DNA of 64,000 nucleotides from Planctomycetota bacterium (lineage in GTDB: Bacteria; Planctomycetota; Planctomycetia; Pirellulales; PLA5): positions 1 to 64,000 of the forward strand of contig QEVJ01000011.1 of assembly GCA_003576845.1 (NCBI GenBank). The letters run 5' to 3'. This document shows positions 8,950 to 19,235 of this stretch, piece after piece (the first letter of the stretch is position 1; each line of letters begins with the position of its first letter). The position numbers were made by a program, and so were the translations under genes. Below the pieces are notes generated by a model. That model searched no databases. It worked only from the letters and a program-made list of their open reading frames with translations, and was not told where the DNA came from.

Positions 8950-10054
8950 CGGGGCGAATCGTTCGGCCGCGGATGTAGACGTCTTCGCCGACCTGCTGAA
9001 CTTCGACATTGCCCAGCCGCGCCGCTTCGTCGAGAAGCGCTCGACCCGCGCCGGCGATGGGCGGTTTGGCGAACAGGCCGCCGACGAGTTTCGGGGCGAT
9101 GAAGGCGTGAACTTCGTCGATGAGGCCCGCGTCGAACATGCTGCCCAGCAGCGTCGGTCCGCCTTCGACGAGCACGTTCGTTATTTGCCGGCCGGCGAGT
9201 TCTTCGACGAGTTCCCAGAGGCGATCGGCGGGCGTACCGGCGGCGAGAGCAAAGACTTCGCAGCCGGCCTCGGCGAGCGCGCGGCACTTCGCGCGGTCGG
9301 CTTCGATGCTAACGGCGACGAGCGTGTCGAATTCGTTGGCCGTGCGAACGAGTTGGCTTTCGAGCGGAAGCTGGGCGTGCGTATCGACGACGATCCGCAG
9401 CGGTATGCGGGCGCCCGGCGGGCGGGCGGTGAGGAGCGGATCGTCGGCGATCGCCGTGCCGCGGCCGATCATGATTGCGTCGACGCGGCCGCGAAGTTGA
9501 TGCACGATCGCGCGGCTCGCTTCGCTTGAGATCCACTTGCTGTCGCCCGCACGGGTGGCGACGCGGCCGTCCAGGGTCATGGCCCATTTGGCGATGAACC
9601 AGGGACAGGACTGCGTGACGAGCTTGATGAACGGAGCATTGAGATCGCGGGCTTCCTGCTCGCAAAGGCCGAACTCGACGTCGATCCCGGCCGCCTTCAG
9701 GTCGCTGATGCCTTGGCCGTCGACGAGCGGAAAGGGATCGCGCATCGCGGCGACGACGCGGGCGATGCCTGCGGCGCGTAGGGCTTCGGTGCAAGGCGGC
9801 GTCTGGCCGTAATGGCAGCAGGGTTCGAGCGAGACGTAGGCGGTGGCGCCGCGGGCCGCTTCGCCCGCCGCCGCGAGCGCGTGGACCTCGGCGTGCGGCC
9901 CGCCGTATTGTTGGTGATAGCCCTCGCCGACGATTTGTCCGTCGCGAACGAGGACGCAGCCGACCATCGGGTTCGGCTCGACGGCGCCTTGCCCGAGGCC
10001 CGCCAACTGCAATGCCCGCTGCATGAAGAGACGATCGCTGGAAACGGCGTTCAT
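8939..10054 (-). CDS. ribD: bifunctional deaminase/reductase RibD (riboflavin synthesis)
   Basis: 371 aa, usual length. It carries out the second and third steps of riboflavin synthesis: deamination of the pyrimidine intermediate, then NADPH-dependent side-chain reduction. The N-terminal cytidine-deaminase-like domain (1-145) has the zinc motif HAEVHAL and PCCHYGQTPPCTEAL, with PNPMVGCVLV at the front. The reductase domain (about 147-370) shows PFIKLVTQS, MTLDGRVATRAGDSKWISS and NVLVEGGPTLLGSMFDAGLIDE. The upstream gene on the same strand ends only 33 bases before this start, so they are probably cotranscribed. No other rib gene is in the window. Confidence 0.95.
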   Translation of the reverse strand: MNAVSSDRLFMQRALQLAGLGQGAVEPNPMVGCVLVRDGQIVGEGYHQQYGGPHAEVHALAAAGEAARGATAYVSLEPCCHYGQTPPCTEALRAAGIARVVAAMRDPFPLVDGQGISDLKAAGIDVEFGLCEQEARDLNAPFIKLVTQSCPWFIAKWAMTLDGRVATRAGDSKWISSEASRAIVHQLRGRVDAIMIGRGTAIADDPLLTARPPGARIPLRIVVDTHAQLPLESQLVRTANEFDTLVAVSIEADRAKCRALAEAGCEVFALAAGTPADRLWELVEELAGRQITNVLVEGGPTLLGSMFDAGLIDEVHAFIAPKLVGGLFAKPPIAGAGRALLDEAARLGNVEVQQVGEDVYIRGRTIRPATS

Positions 10055-10087
10055 CGATTGGGCGTGGTGCAGCGGAACGCGGGCGGG

Positions 10088-12271
10088 TCAATCCATTCCG
10101 GGGAGCCAGAGTCCCGATTTCTTTTCTTCGGCGGGCGCACCGGCGCCGACCGCTTCGCCGGAGAATGCGGGGGCTTGCGCCTTGAGTTCGACGCCGCCGA
10201 CGGAAATACCCGCGTCGCGCGATGGCATGTCGTACATCGCCCGCGGGTCGATGACGCCGAAGGCCGTGAGAATTCGCATCAATTGCTGGGCCACGCCCGG
10301 CTCCTGGCGATGGGCCATGATCCGTTCGATCAGGGCGTCGACTGGGCGGGCCTTGTCGGGCCGGCTCAAACTCGCGGCGAGCTCTTCGAGCAGCCAGACG
10401 GCCGGGGATTTGCCGCGGGCAACGTCCAACTCGCGTCCCCGACGAAGGCAGTCGAAGAGCTGAGTGATGCTGGATGTGGCGCGGGCGAGGCTAAGCAGGA
10501 CGCGTATCTTGCGATCGGCGTCGATCGACGAGCGTTCGACGATGGCTTCGCCGAGCCGCGACAACGCCGCGACCGCACGCACCGATGCGGCGAGATTAAA
10601 GGCCATGAGCAGTTGCTCGTCGGGCATCAACTGCGCCGGCAATCTTGAAAGGCGGAGCAGAGAGATGTGGTCGAGATCGACGCGGAACGGCTCGAGGTCG
10701 TTGAGCGCCGGCAGACCGAGATTGGTGCGAAGCTCGTTGAAGACGGACGCGTCTTCGGTTTCACGGTGGTTCGACTCGAGGTCGAGAATGGCCGCCAGAA
10801 CCAGGCGGCGCATCCGCGGATCCGCGTCGCGGGCGGCTTCGCCGTATGTTTTTCCTTCCGTGCCGCGGCCGGTCATCTGCGGCCACTTTTCGAGCAGGCG
10901 ATAACGGAACTCCTCGCGGCTGAGGCGTTCATAGGCATCTGTCGCGACCGCCGGCGGCCAATGCCACCGCCACATCAACGTTCGCTGAGTCTGGCCGATT
11001 TGCTGGAGGACGCGCTCGTCGGTTATTCCGCCGAGGGCGTCACCGCCAATTTCGGCGAGGATGGAGAGCGCCTTGTCGAGTTCGTCGCGGCGGACCTCCA
11101 TTTCAATGCGGGCGTCGCGGTCGGTCTCACGACCGAAGAGGAACAATTCCCCCAGCACGCAAGGGACGTCTTCGCGGCGAACGCTCGCGCCGCCGTCGGC
11201 TTCGACGGCTGCCGCGTCGAGCGCGGGGCGGTCCAGCAGGCGAAACGCATCGCGGGGCGGCGGACGGTCTTCCTGCGCAAGCGACGACAGATCGACTCGC
11301 AGGCGAATCAGGCGTTTGTCCGAGAGCAGGCGGGGCAAGAGGGCGTCGAAGTCGTTGACGGCGACCGTCGCGCCTAGCAGGTCGACGGCGTCTGTAGTCA
11401 GGTCGTCGGCGCTGAGCCGCAGGGCGATCGCGTGCAATTCGTACTCGACGGCTTCGTCGAGCGGAACACCGTCGAGGGCGGCGAGCTTCTGGAAGGCCTC
11501 GGCGGCTGCGGCGTCGTCGGCGAGGCATGCACGCTCGATGGCCACGGCCCTCCACAAGGCGGCTTCTTTGGGGTGCTGCGCCAGGAGCGCCTCGAAGCGG
11601 TCCAAAGCCACCTGAAACTTGCCCAACTCGGACAAGGACGCCGCTGCGTCGAACTCGGCCTTGTAGGGTGCGTCGGTGGCGCAATACAAATGGCCCGAGT
11701 CGTCTTTCCAGACCAGCGGCAGCGAGGGATCGCGGTCCATCGAGATCAAGGACTGGGCCGCGGGATTGTCTTCGCTTTCCATCCAGAGATCGACGATCCG
11801 CAGGTGCGCGCGCGCAGCCCAGACGTGTCCGGCGGCGAGCAAGGCGTTGGCGGTCGTGAGCACGCCGCCGGTGATGAGGACGATGCCGAAGCCGGGGGCT
11901 TCTTCTTGGATCGATTCGATCGCGCGTTGGAGCATGGCGACGCCCTCGCGGACGCGGTCCGCCTGAACTTCCAGCGGCGCGACGCACGCGAGGGCGATGG
12001 GGTTGTCGGGATAGGCCGCGAGCATTTCGCGAGCGGCCGAGTCGTAAGCCTCCGTGTCCCCCGTGGCCAGCAGCGTCTGAATTTTCTTCGCCCAGATGCT
12101 CGGTTTTTCGCGGAGCTTCGCGGGCAAGCGGGCGATGTGCTCGAGCGCCGCGCGGCGCTGTTCACCGTCGAGCATGCGGTCGAGCTTTTCGACTTCGGGG
12201 ATGACTTCGGCCCCGCAGCAGAACTTGATTTTCTTACCGCTTCCGCAGGGACAGGGCGTATAGGCGTCCAT
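10088..12271 (-). CDS. SEC-C motif protein with TPR-like body
   Basis: 727 aa from the ATG at 12271. The start is set by the SEC-C zinc motif at the very N-terminus (MDAYTPCPCGSGKKIKFCCG, Cys-x-Cys...Cys-Cys). Frame upstream of it is non-conserved. Residues about 20-300 are helical repeats resembling TPRs (LLATGDTEAYDSAAREML, GKFQVALDRFEALLAQHPKEAALW). The remaining 400 residues are helical without a domain I recognise; the tail ends KKSGLWLPGMD. SEC-C motifs mediate zinc-dependent binding, for example SecA to SecB. Large SEC-C proteins of this architecture are conserved in planctomycetes without assigned function. Precedes ribD in a likely operon. Confidence 0.75.
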   Translation of the reverse strand: MDAYTPCPCGSGKKIKFCCGAEVIPEVEKLDRMLDGEQRRAALEHIARLPAKLREKPSIWAKKIQTLLATGDTEAYDSAAREMLAAYPDNPIALACVAPLEVQADRVREGVAMLQRAIESIQEEAPGFGIVLITGGVLTTANALLAAGHVWAARAHLRIVDLWMESEDNPAAQSLISMDRDPSLPLVWKDDSGHLYCATDAPYKAEFDAAASLSELGKFQVALDRFEALLAQHPKEAALWRAVAIERACLADDAAAAEAFQKLAALDGVPLDEAVEYELHAIALRLSADDLTTDAVDLLGATVAVNDFDALLPRLLSDKRLIRLRVDLSSLAQEDRPPPRDAFRLLDRPALDAAAVEADGGASVRREDVPCVLGELFLFGRETDRDARIEMEVRRDELDKALSILAEIGGDALGGITDERVLQQIGQTQRTLMWRWHWPPAVATDAYERLSREEFRYRLLEKWPQMTGRGTEGKTYGEAARDADPRMRRLVLAAILDLESNHRETEDASVFNELRTNLGLPALNDLEPFRVDLDHISLLRLSRLPAQLMPDEQLLMAFNLAASVRAVAALSRLGEAIVERSSIDADRKIRVLLSLARATSSITQLFDCLRRGRELDVARGKSPAVWLLEELAASLSRPDKARPVDALIERIMAHRQEPGVAQQLMRILTAFGVIDPRAMYDMPSRDAGISVGGVELKAQAPAFSGEAVGAGAPAEEKKSGLWLPGMD

Positions 12272-12531
12272 CGCGAACCGTCCGGTGGCCGGAGGAAAGG
12301 GGGCGATCGAGCAGCATTGGGGACTTTGACGGGAACGGTTGATCGTAGCAGACGGTCCGGGGATTGGCGAGGCGGAGCCGGCGGCCAAGCTGGACGCCCT
12401 GTGGGGGGCGGAATATGATGAATGGCGCCAGCGACCCGCTCCCCTTGCGGCGTCCGAACCGGCGGAAAGCGTCCGCTTGCGGAGGCCTCTTCCGGGGCGA
12501 ACGTCGTCCCTCCTCGCATTCCCTCCTGCCT

Positions 12532-15351
12532 ATGCGAACGTCGCTTTACCAGCGCCGGCCGATGCTCGCGGCGGCGAACGTCCTCGGCTGGATTGTGCTT
12601 GGCCTGTGGGGAATCGGCCCGGGACTTGGCGCGGCGAGACTATCGGCCGCCGAATCCGGTTCCGCGGCGCTGGGGGCAAAGCCTACGGCCGAGCAAGTCG
12701 AATACTTCGAGCAGAAGGTGCGTCCGCTGCTGGCGGCGCGGTGCTACGAATGCCACGGCGAGAAGAAGCAGGAGTCGGGCTTGCGGCTCGATTCGCGGGC
12801 GACGCTGCTGGCCGGCGGGGATAGCGGCCCCGTCGTCGATCTTGCCGCGCCGGCGAAGAGTCCGGTGTTGACCGCGATCGCGTACATGGGCGACACGCAA
12901 ATGCCGCCAACCGGCAAGCTGCCGGAGGAGGAGATCGCCGTTCTGCGCCGCTGGATCGAAATGGGAGCGCCTTGGCCCGAATCGGGCACGACAAAACCGC
13001 TCACGGACGACGAGTTGTTCGCGCATGCTCGGGCCAGCCACTGGGCGTTTCAACCAATCGCCGCGCCGCCGCTGCCCGCGGTCAAGAAGCCGAGCCTGGC
13101 AGCGCGTCCAATCGACCGGTTCGTGCAAGCGCGGCTCGACGCGGCGAATCTCGTTCCATCGCCGGCCGCGGATCGGCAAACGCTGATCCGCCGGTTGTCG
13201 TTCGATCTCGTCGGCCTTCCGCCCTCGCCGGATGAGGTCGATGCGTTCGTGGCCGACGAAAGTCCCGACGCAGAGGCGCGGCTTGTCGATCGCCTGCTCG
13301 CATCGCCCAGCTACGGCGAGCGTTGGGGGCGACACTGGCTCGACGTCGCCCGCTATGCCGACACGCGCGGTTACGCTTTTGGCCGCGAACGGCGGTTCGC
13401 CTACTCCTACACGTATCGCGACTATGTGATTCGGGCGTTCAACGGGGACTTGCCCTACGACCGGTTCGTCGTCGAGCAACTGGCGGCGGATCGGCTCGAA
13501 CTCGGCGAGGACAAGCGGCCGCTCGCGGCGCTCGGTTTTCTCACCGTCGGACGGCACTTCGATAGCCAGCCGGACGACATGGACGAGCGGATCGACACGG
13601 TTTCGCGCGGGCTATTGGGACTGACGGTGGGTTGTGCCCGGTGCCACGACCACAAGTATGATCCGATTCCGTCGGAGGATTACTATTCGCTGTATGGCGT
13701 GTTTGCGAGCACGAAGGAGCCGGAGGAGTTGCCGATCATCGGCGAGCCAACCGAGTTGGCGGCGTTCGAGGAGTATCAGACCAAGCTCAATGCGCTTCAA
13801 AAGGAGTTCGACGATTACCTGTCCGCGCGGCACGCGGAGTTGCTCGACAGCTCGCGGAAGCGGACGCCCGAGTACCTTGCCGTGGTCGCCACGAAACCGG
13901 CCGCCATGTTTCGCGATCGGGCGTTCGCCCAGTCCTTGCGGGCCGACGACATCAAGCCGCGGCTGCTGGAACGCTGGCGGGCATACGTCGCACAGCGGGC
14001 GAAAAAAGACCACGCGGTATTCGGGCCGTGGCGATTGCTCATGGACCTCGACGAAGCGAAATTCGCCGCCGAAACGCCGGCCGTGCTCGAGCGCATCGCG
14101 GGCGACGACAAGTACAACGCGCTCGTGAAGTCGGCCCTCGCAGCCGAACCTCCGAAGTCTCGCGAGGACGTCGGTCGCGTTTACGGCAAGCTGCTGGCGG
14201 ACATCTATTCCAAGGCCAACGAGCCAAATCCGCCGCCGGGCGCGGACGAACTCCGCAAGGTCATGCTCGCCGACGACGCGCCGACGTCGATCCCGCGCGA
14301 TCAGGCTCGCGATTACCTCAATCGCGACGAGAAAAACCGGCTGTCCGAGCTTAAGCGGAAGATCGACACGCATCAGGTGAAGTCGCGCGGAGCGCCGCCG
14401 CGGGCGATGATGCTCGTCGATGCGCCACAGCCGTTCGACCCCTACGTGTTCGTTCGCGGAAACCAGCATCGGCACGGCAAGAAAGTGCCGCGGCAGTTTC
14501 TCAAGGTCCTCGCCGGAGACACGCGCAAACCGTTTGCGCAGGGTAGCGGACGACTCGAACTGGCCGAGGCGATTACCGCGGACGACAACCCGCTCACCGC
14601 GCGGGTAATCGTCAACCGCGTGTGGATGTATCACGTCGGCAAGCCGCTGGTGGGAACTCCGAGCGATTTCGGCCTCCGCAGCGACCCGCCGACGCATCCG
14701 GAGTTGCTCGATTACCTCGCGTTGCGGCTGCGGTCGCAGGGATGGTCGCTCAAGCAGCTTCACCGCGAGATCGTGCTGTCGAACACGTACCGGCAGCAAA
14801 GCGCCGACCGTCCGGAAGCCGCGGCGGTCGACCCGGAGAACCGGCTGGTGTGGCGGATGAACCGGCGACGGTTGGAATTCGAGGCCCTGCGCGATTCGCT
14901 CGCGGCGGCGGCGGGAATGCTCGACCTGCGGCAAGGCGGGCCGCCCGTCGATCTCGTCGCCAAGCCCTTTACGACCCGGCGGGCCGTGTACGGCTTCATC
15001 GACCGCCAGGACTTGCCCAATCTCTTTCGCGCGTTCGACTTCGCCAGTCCCGACCAGAGCACGGCGCAGCGCCCGCAAACGACCGTGCCCCAACAGGCGC
15101 TGTTCCTGATGAACTCGCCGTTCGTCGCCGAGCAGGCGGAGCGATTCGCGGCGCGGCGCGATCTGGCGGTCAATGGCTCGACGACCGCCCGAATAGAGGC
15201 GATGTACCGCGCGCTCTTCGGGCGAATGCCGACTTCGCAAGAAGCGACGCTGGGAATCGAGTTCGTCGCAGCCGGGCCAACTCCGGAACAGGCCTGGCGG
15301 CGTTATGCGCAGGCGCTGCTGATGACCAACGAATTCTCGTTCGTGGATTGA
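12532..15351 (+). CDS. planctomycete cytochrome C (PSCyt1) + DUF1549 + DUF1553 exported protein
   Basis: 939 aa from the ATG at 12532 (MRTSLYQRRPMLAAANVLGW). A start at 12562 is also possible; the reading frame open from 12364 is not needed. After the signal sequence comes a cytochrome-type domain with the haem-binding motif CYECHG (residues about 70-75) and GDTQMPPTGKLP. DUF1549 follows (PIDRFVQARLDAANL, YGERWGRHWLDVARYADTRG, with CARCHDHKYDPI), then a charged linker and DUF1553 (VIVNRVWMYHVGKPLV, PTHPELLDYLALRLRSQGW). This is the long form of the protein at 3862. One base after its stop the MMPL transporter begins, so they are translationally coupled or at least cotranscribed. Function unproven. 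Confidence 0.9.
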   Translation: MRTSLYQRRPMLAAANVLGWIVLGLWGIGPGLGAARLSAAESGSAALGAKPTAEQVEYFEQKVRPLLAARCYECHGEKKQESGLRLDSRATLLAGGDSGPVVDLAAPAKSPVLTAIAYMGDTQMPPTGKLPEEEIAVLRRWIEMGAPWPESGTTKPLTDDELFAHARASHWAFQPIAAPPLPAVKKPSLAARPIDRFVQARLDAANLVPSPAADRQTLIRRLSFDLVGLPPSPDEVDAFVADESPDAEARLVDRLLASPSYGERWGRHWLDVARYADTRGYAFGRERRFAYSYTYRDYVIRAFNGDLPYDRFVVEQLAADRLELGEDKRPLAALGFLTVGRHFDSQPDDMDERIDTVSRGLLGLTVGCARCHDHKYDPIPSEDYYSLYGVFASTKEPEELPIIGEPTELAAFEEYQTKLNALQKEFDDYLSARHAELLDSSRKRTPEYLAVVATKPAAMFRDRAFAQSLRADDIKPRLLERWRAYVAQRAKKDHAVFGPWRLLMDLDEAKFAAETPAVLERIAGDDKYNALVKSALAAEPPKSREDVGRVYGKLLADIYSKANEPNPPPGADELRKVMLADDAPTSIPRDQARDYLNRDEKNRLSELKRKIDTHQVKSRGAPPRAMMLVDAPQPFDPYVFVRGNQHRHGKKVPRQFLKVLAGDTRKPFAQGSGRLELAEAITADDNPLTARVIVNRVWMYHVGKPLVGTPSDFGLRSDPPTHPELLDYLALRLRSQGWSLKQLHREIVLSNTYRQQSADRPEAAAVDPENRLVWRMNRRRLEFEALRDSLAAAAGMLDLRQGGPPVDLVAKPFTTRRAVYGFIDRQDLPNLFRAFDFASPDQSTAQRPQTTVPQQALFLMNSPFVAEQAERFAARRDLAVNGSTTARIEAMYRALFGRMPTSQEATLGIEFVAAGPTPEQAWRRYAQALLMTNEFSFVD

Positions 15352-15352
15352 T

Positions 15353-17632
15353 GTGCCGCGTTCCAAATCTTCGCCGCTGCTCGCTCGCTTTGCCGCCGTG
15401 CTCGTGCGGCGGCGAACGTGGCTGCTCGCCGCGGCGATAGCAATCTTCGCCTGGGCCTCGGTCTCTTCGCAGCAGGTCGAGTTCGACCGCTCGCTCGAGA
15501 ACATGTTCGCGGCCGACGATCCGGTGCTGCCGCCGTTTCGACGGCTCAAGCGGACGTTTCACGCGGGCGACGTGGTTTTGGCAGCCTATGCGGACGACAA
15601 TCTGTTCACGGCCGAAGGGCTCGATCGGGCACGCGCGCTTGCCGCAAAGCTCGAAGCCGTCGAGGGAATCGAGCTCGTCGTCGGCCCGCATAGCAGCTTT
15701 CTCGGCCCGGCGATCTTACTGCCCAAGAACCCCTGGTCGCAGCGGCTCATCGACACGTTCGCCGGGTTCACGCACAGCCGCGACGGGCGGACGGCGGCGC
15801 TCATTTGCGTCCTGGCCGAGAACGCCGATCACACGGCAACGGTCGAGGCAATTCGCGGCATCATCGACGAGGCGCCTTCGGGCGTCCTTGCTGGCGAGCC
15901 GGTGATGATCGTCGACGGCTTTCGATATCTCGAGCGCGACGGCACGCGGCTGGGATGGATTTCGACGACGCTCTTGGCGCTCGTGATCGTCGGGTGCTTT
16001 CGGAGCCTGCGGTGGGTCGTCGTGCCGTTGGCCGTCGTCGTCTGGACGCGCGTCGTGACCGAAGCCGTGCTCGTCGCACTCGGGTTGAGAATGTCGATCG
16101 TTTCCTCGATGCTCGGGGCGATCGTCACGGTGGTCGCCGTCGCCGCGGTGATGCACGTGATCGTGCGGTTCAGGATGGCGCGGGCGCGTGGACGGTCGGC
16201 GAGCGCGTCGCTGCGCGAAACGATCGTGCTGCTCGCCGCGCCGGTGTTTTGGGCCTGTCTGACCGATGCGATGGGATTCGCGTCGTTGCTCGTGTCCGAC
16301 GTGGCCCCGGTTCGCGATTTCGGCCTGATGACGGCGACAGGCGCGATGATCGTGCTCGCCGCGCTGGTGCTCCTCACGCCCGGATTGGCGTTGTTCGGCA
16401 AGTGGGACGCCGATCCGCAACGGACCTGGGGCGAATCGCATCTCGACGAAGGCTTGACGTGGTCGTTGCGGCTCGTCGAGCGGCATCCGCGGTGGATTGC
16501 GGCGCTCGCCGCGGTCACCATTGGCGGGCTGAGTCTCGGTGCGCTGAACCTGAGCGTCGAAACGGATTTCACCCGCAACTTTCGCCGCGACAGCGAGATC
16601 GCCGAATCGTATGCGTTCATCGAGTCGAGGCTCGGCGGGGCCGGCGTGTGGGATATCGTGCTCCCCGCGCCGGCGAAGCTCGATGCGGCATATTTGGAGC
16701 GCGTGCGGCGGTTGCAGGCGCGGCTTCGCGATCCGGAACAATTCGATGGCTACAACGGTTCCAAGGCGCCAACCGCCGTGCTGAGCCTCGTCGACGTGCT
16801 CGACGGGGTAACGAACGACCGCTTGCGTTCGGCCCCTAGGCCGTTGCACGATTTCGTACTCGGCAACGGATTGCGTGCTCTGCGCGGAGGGTCGACGATG
16901 GTTCGGGCCTTTTACAGTGAAGATCCGGATGCGGCCGGGCGACACTACTATCGGATTATGCTCCGGGCGCCCGAGCGCCTCGACGCGGCCGAAAAGAACG
17001 CGTTGATCGGGCGCGTCGGCGGCATTTGCGACGAAGAGGAGATGCTCGCGCCGGCAGGCGACAAGGCGTTGAGCTTCACTGCCGGTGAAGTGACGGGCTA
17101 CTATGTGCTGCTGGCACGGTTAATCGACAGCATCTTGGACGACCAGTGGCGGATGTTCGCGATCGCGGCGGGGAGCATCGGCCTGGCGATCGCGATCGCC
17201 TTTCGCAGTCTGCGGATTGCGTTTGCCGCGATGGCCCCGAACTTGTTGCCGATCCTCGTCGCGCTCGGCATCTGGGGCTGGCTCGGACTGAAGGTGAACA
17301 TCGGCACGGCGATGATCGCGGCCGTGTCGACCGGCTTGTCGGTCGATTCGTCGATTCACTACCTGACGGAGTTTCGGCGACGGCTGCGCGGCGGCGAGAA
17401 CGTAGCGGCGGCGCTACGGGCGGCGCATCAGGGCGCAGGCCGCGCAATGACGTTTGCCACGTTCGCCCTCGTCGTCGGTTTCGCGGCCCTCGTGCGGAGC
17501 GAGTTCGTGCCGACGATCTATTTCGGCTCGCTCGTCGCCCTGGCGCTCTTGGGCGGTCTGTTCGGGAACCTCCTGCTCTTGCCGCTCGTGTTGCGATGGT
17601 TGTTTCGCGACGGCGCGGACTCGGGCCGCTAG
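15353..17632 (+). CDS. MMPL/RND superfamily transporter
   Basis: 759 aa, starting with GTG at 15353, one base after the preceding stop. Two repeats of the RND fold are visible. The first has one membrane helix ([17 protein letters not shown]), an exported domain (about 40-200) and then five helices ([43 protein letters not shown]). The second repeat has the same layout ([66 protein letters not shown]). The GLSVDSSIH segment matches the helix-4-like proton pathway region of MMPL proteins. The family exports lipids, hopanoids or hydrophobic compounds. The cargo is unknown here and no hopanoid genes are adjacent. Confidence 0.88.
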   Translation: MPRSKSSPLLARFAAVLVRRRTWLLAAAIAIFAWASVSSQQVEFDRSLENMFAADDPVLPPFRRLKRTFHAGDVVLAAYADDNLFTAEGLDRARALAAKLEAVEGIELVVGPHSSFLGPAILLPKNPWSQRLIDTFAGFTHSRDGRTAALICVLAENADHTATVEAIRGIIDEAPSGVLAGEPVMIVDGFRYLERDGTRLGWISTTLLALVIVGCFRSLRWVVVPLAVVVWTRVVTEAVLVALGLRMSIVSSMLGAIVTVVAVAAVMHVIVRFRMARARGRSASASLRETIVLLAAPVFWACLTDAMGFASLLVSDVAPVRDFGLMTATGAMIVLAALVLLTPGLALFGKWDADPQRTWGESHLDEGLTWSLRLVERHPRWIAALAAVTIGGLSLGALNLSVETDFTRNFRRDSEIAESYAFIESRLGGAGVWDIVLPAPAKLDAAYLERVRRLQARLRDPEQFDGYNGSKAPTAVLSLVDVLDGVTNDRLRSAPRPLHDFVLGNGLRALRGGSTMVRAFYSEDPDAAGRHYYRIMLRAPERLDAAEKNALIGRVGGICDEEEMLAPAGDKALSFTAGEVTGYYVLLARLIDSILDDQWRMFAIAAGSIGLAIAIAFRSLRIAFAAMAPNLLPILVALGIWGWLGLKVNIGTAMIAAVSTGLSVDSSIHYLTEFRRRLRGGENVAAALRAAHQGAGRAMTFATFALVVGFAALVRSEFVPTIYFGSLVALALLGGLFGNLLLLPLVLRWLFRDGADSGR

Positions 17633-17730
17633 CAAACGCATCGCGGCGCTACGATAATGGCGCCGCGTTGCCGCGGCGAGGAGAACTTGTGTCCGCTGGC
17701 GACGGCCAGAACCGCCAATCGCTGTCATTC

Positions 17731-18909
17731 ATGAAAATCACCGGCATCGAAACGCTCGTCTGCCACGCCCGAATGCGGAATTGGGTGTTCGTAAAAGTCT
17801 TGACGGACCAGCCGGGCTTGTGGGGCTGGGGCGAGGCGACGCTCGAATGGCACACGAGGGCCGTCGTCGGCGCGGTCGAAGACATCGCCCAGCTCATCGT
17901 CGGCGAGGATCCCCGCCGCATCGAGCATCTCTGGCAAATGATGTATCGCCAGCACTTCTGGCACGGCAACGGGATCGTCCGCGGCACCGCGATCAGCGGC
18001 ATCGACATCGCCCTGTGGGACATTCTGGGCAAGATTCACGGTGTGCCTTGTCATCAACTCTGGGGCGGCCCGGTGCGCGACACGATTCGCACCTATTGTC
18101 ACCTGGGCGGCGGGCGGATGGAGTCAGTCTACGAAGTGCACCCCAGCGACGCCGCCCGCTTCGCCGAACTTGCTCAACAAGCTGTCGCCGACGGCTTTAC
18201 GGCGATGAAGTGCATGGCCGTGCCGGAGACCGCGCCCATCGAAGGTCTTGTGCCCGTGCGCTATGCCGCGGCGTGTATCGAGGCGATGCGCGGCGCGGTT
18301 GGCCCGACGATCGACCTGATGGTGGATTGTCACGCTCGGCCTTCGCCGCGGATGGGCGTGCAGTTTGCCAAAGCGCTTGAGCCATACGGCCTGTACTTTT
18401 TCGAGGAACCGTGCTGGCCCGAGTGCATCGACGGGATTGCGGAAGTGCAACGCGCCGTAACGACGCCGATTGCCACCGGCGAGCGGCTCGTGAGCCAGCA
18501 CGCCTTCCGCGAGCTGCTCGAAAAGCGGGCGGCGAGCGTGCTTCAGCCCGACATCACGCATTGCGGCGGCCTGAGTGAAGCCCGGCGGATCGCGGCGATG
18601 GCCGAAGCGTATCGCGTGGCCCTCGCGCCGCACAATCCACAAGGCCCCGTGAGCACGGCCGCTAGCCTGGAATTCGGCTTCGCCACGCCGAGCTACATCA
18701 TCTGCGAAACGGTCCACGCCGACGTGCCGTGGCGGCAAGATGTTGTGAGCGAGGGCTTCACCGTCGAAAAACAAGGCCGCACGGTCCGCCCCAGCCAGCG
18801 GCCCGGTATCGGCATCGAAATCAACGAAACGGAAGTGCGCAAGCATCCATTTCAACAGGAATTGTTGCAGCGGTCGTTTTGTGCGGATGGATCGGTGACG
18901 GATTGGTAG
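17731..18909 (+). CDS. mandelate racemase/muconate lactonizing enzyme family dehydratase (galactonate dehydratase-like)
   Basis: 392 aa from the ATG at 17731. An in-frame GTG at 17689 has a better ribosome site (GAGGAGA) and would add 14 residues; the family normally begins at MKITxIET, so I kept the ATG. Enolase-superfamily features: N-terminal capping domain (1-125, [37 protein letters not shown]), then the barrel with the metal ligands in [21 protein letters not shown] and ATGERLVSQ, and [21 protein letters not shown]. The layout best fits acid-sugar dehydratases of the galactonate dehydratase group. The exact substrate is unknown. No sugar transporter or aldolase lies beside it. Confidence 0.85.
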   Translation: MKITGIETLVCHARMRNWVFVKVLTDQPGLWGWGEATLEWHTRAVVGAVEDIAQLIVGEDPRRIEHLWQMMYRQHFWHGNGIVRGTAISGIDIALWDILGKIHGVPCHQLWGGPVRDTIRTYCHLGGGRMESVYEVHPSDAARFAELAQQAVADGFTAMKCMAVPETAPIEGLVPVRYAAACIEAMRGAVGPTIDLMVDCHARPSPRMGVQFAKALEPYGLYFFEEPCWPECIDGIAEVQRAVTTPIATGERLVSQHAFRELLEKRAASVLQPDITHCGGLSEARRIAAMAEAYRVALAPHNPQGPVSTAASLEFGFATPSYIICETVHADVPWRQDVVSEGFTVEKQGRTVRPSQRPGIGIEINETEVRKHPFQQELLQRSFCADGSVTDW

Positions 18910-19000
18910 GTTCGTAGGTCACGCCAAGCGGCGTTGTACTTGCCAAGTGGAACGACTTATTCCGCACCGGCCTGACATGAAATCCATCGCTAGTCGCGGC

Positions 19001-19030
19001 CAGTGGCGGCCAGTGGCGGCCAGTGGCGGC
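19001..19030 (+). repeat. 10-bp tandem repeat, three copies
   Basis: CAGTGGCGGC is repeated exactly three times, directly before the inverted repeat at 19040. Confidence 0.9.
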
Positions 19031-19039
19031 AGTTCTCGC

Positions 19040-19080
19040 CACCTTGAAAATTCGAGCATGGGCCTCGAATTTTCAAGGTG
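19040..19080. repeat. perfect 17-bp inverted repeat
   Basis: CACCTTGAAAATTCGAG (19040-19056) and its exact complement (19064-19080) are separated by 7 bases. The AT-rich stem stands out from the surrounding GC-rich DNA. No T-run follows, so it looks more like a dispersed palindromic element than a terminator. Confidence 0.85.
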
Positions 19081-19235
19081 CAGAATTACGTACCACCTTC
19101 GGGTGCAATGCGCCAACGGCTTCCCTAGGGCCGCTACGTAGTGCCGATAGCGCCGGTGGCATCTTGCGCGCGATCGCGGTACGCTATCGACGCCCGTAGG
19201 ACGACGTCCCGCGCCCCGAACCCCGCGCCCCCGCC

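Larger units (their letters stand above)
18910..19235. other. intergenic spacer, 326 bp, repeat-bearing
   Basis: No coding sequence is seen. It contains three tandem 10-bp units and a perfect 17-bp inverted repeat, listed separately. Confidence 0.6.

Noticed and set aside
13612-15549. 645-aa minus-strand open frame
   Set aside because: It mirrors the cytochrome/DUF1549/1553 gene in antisense, is Arg-rich and low in conserved pattern. High GC makes such shadows common.
17146-17730. long N-terminal extension of the enolase-family gene
   Set aside because: It overlaps the MMPL gene in another frame; the true start is at 17731 or GTG 17689.
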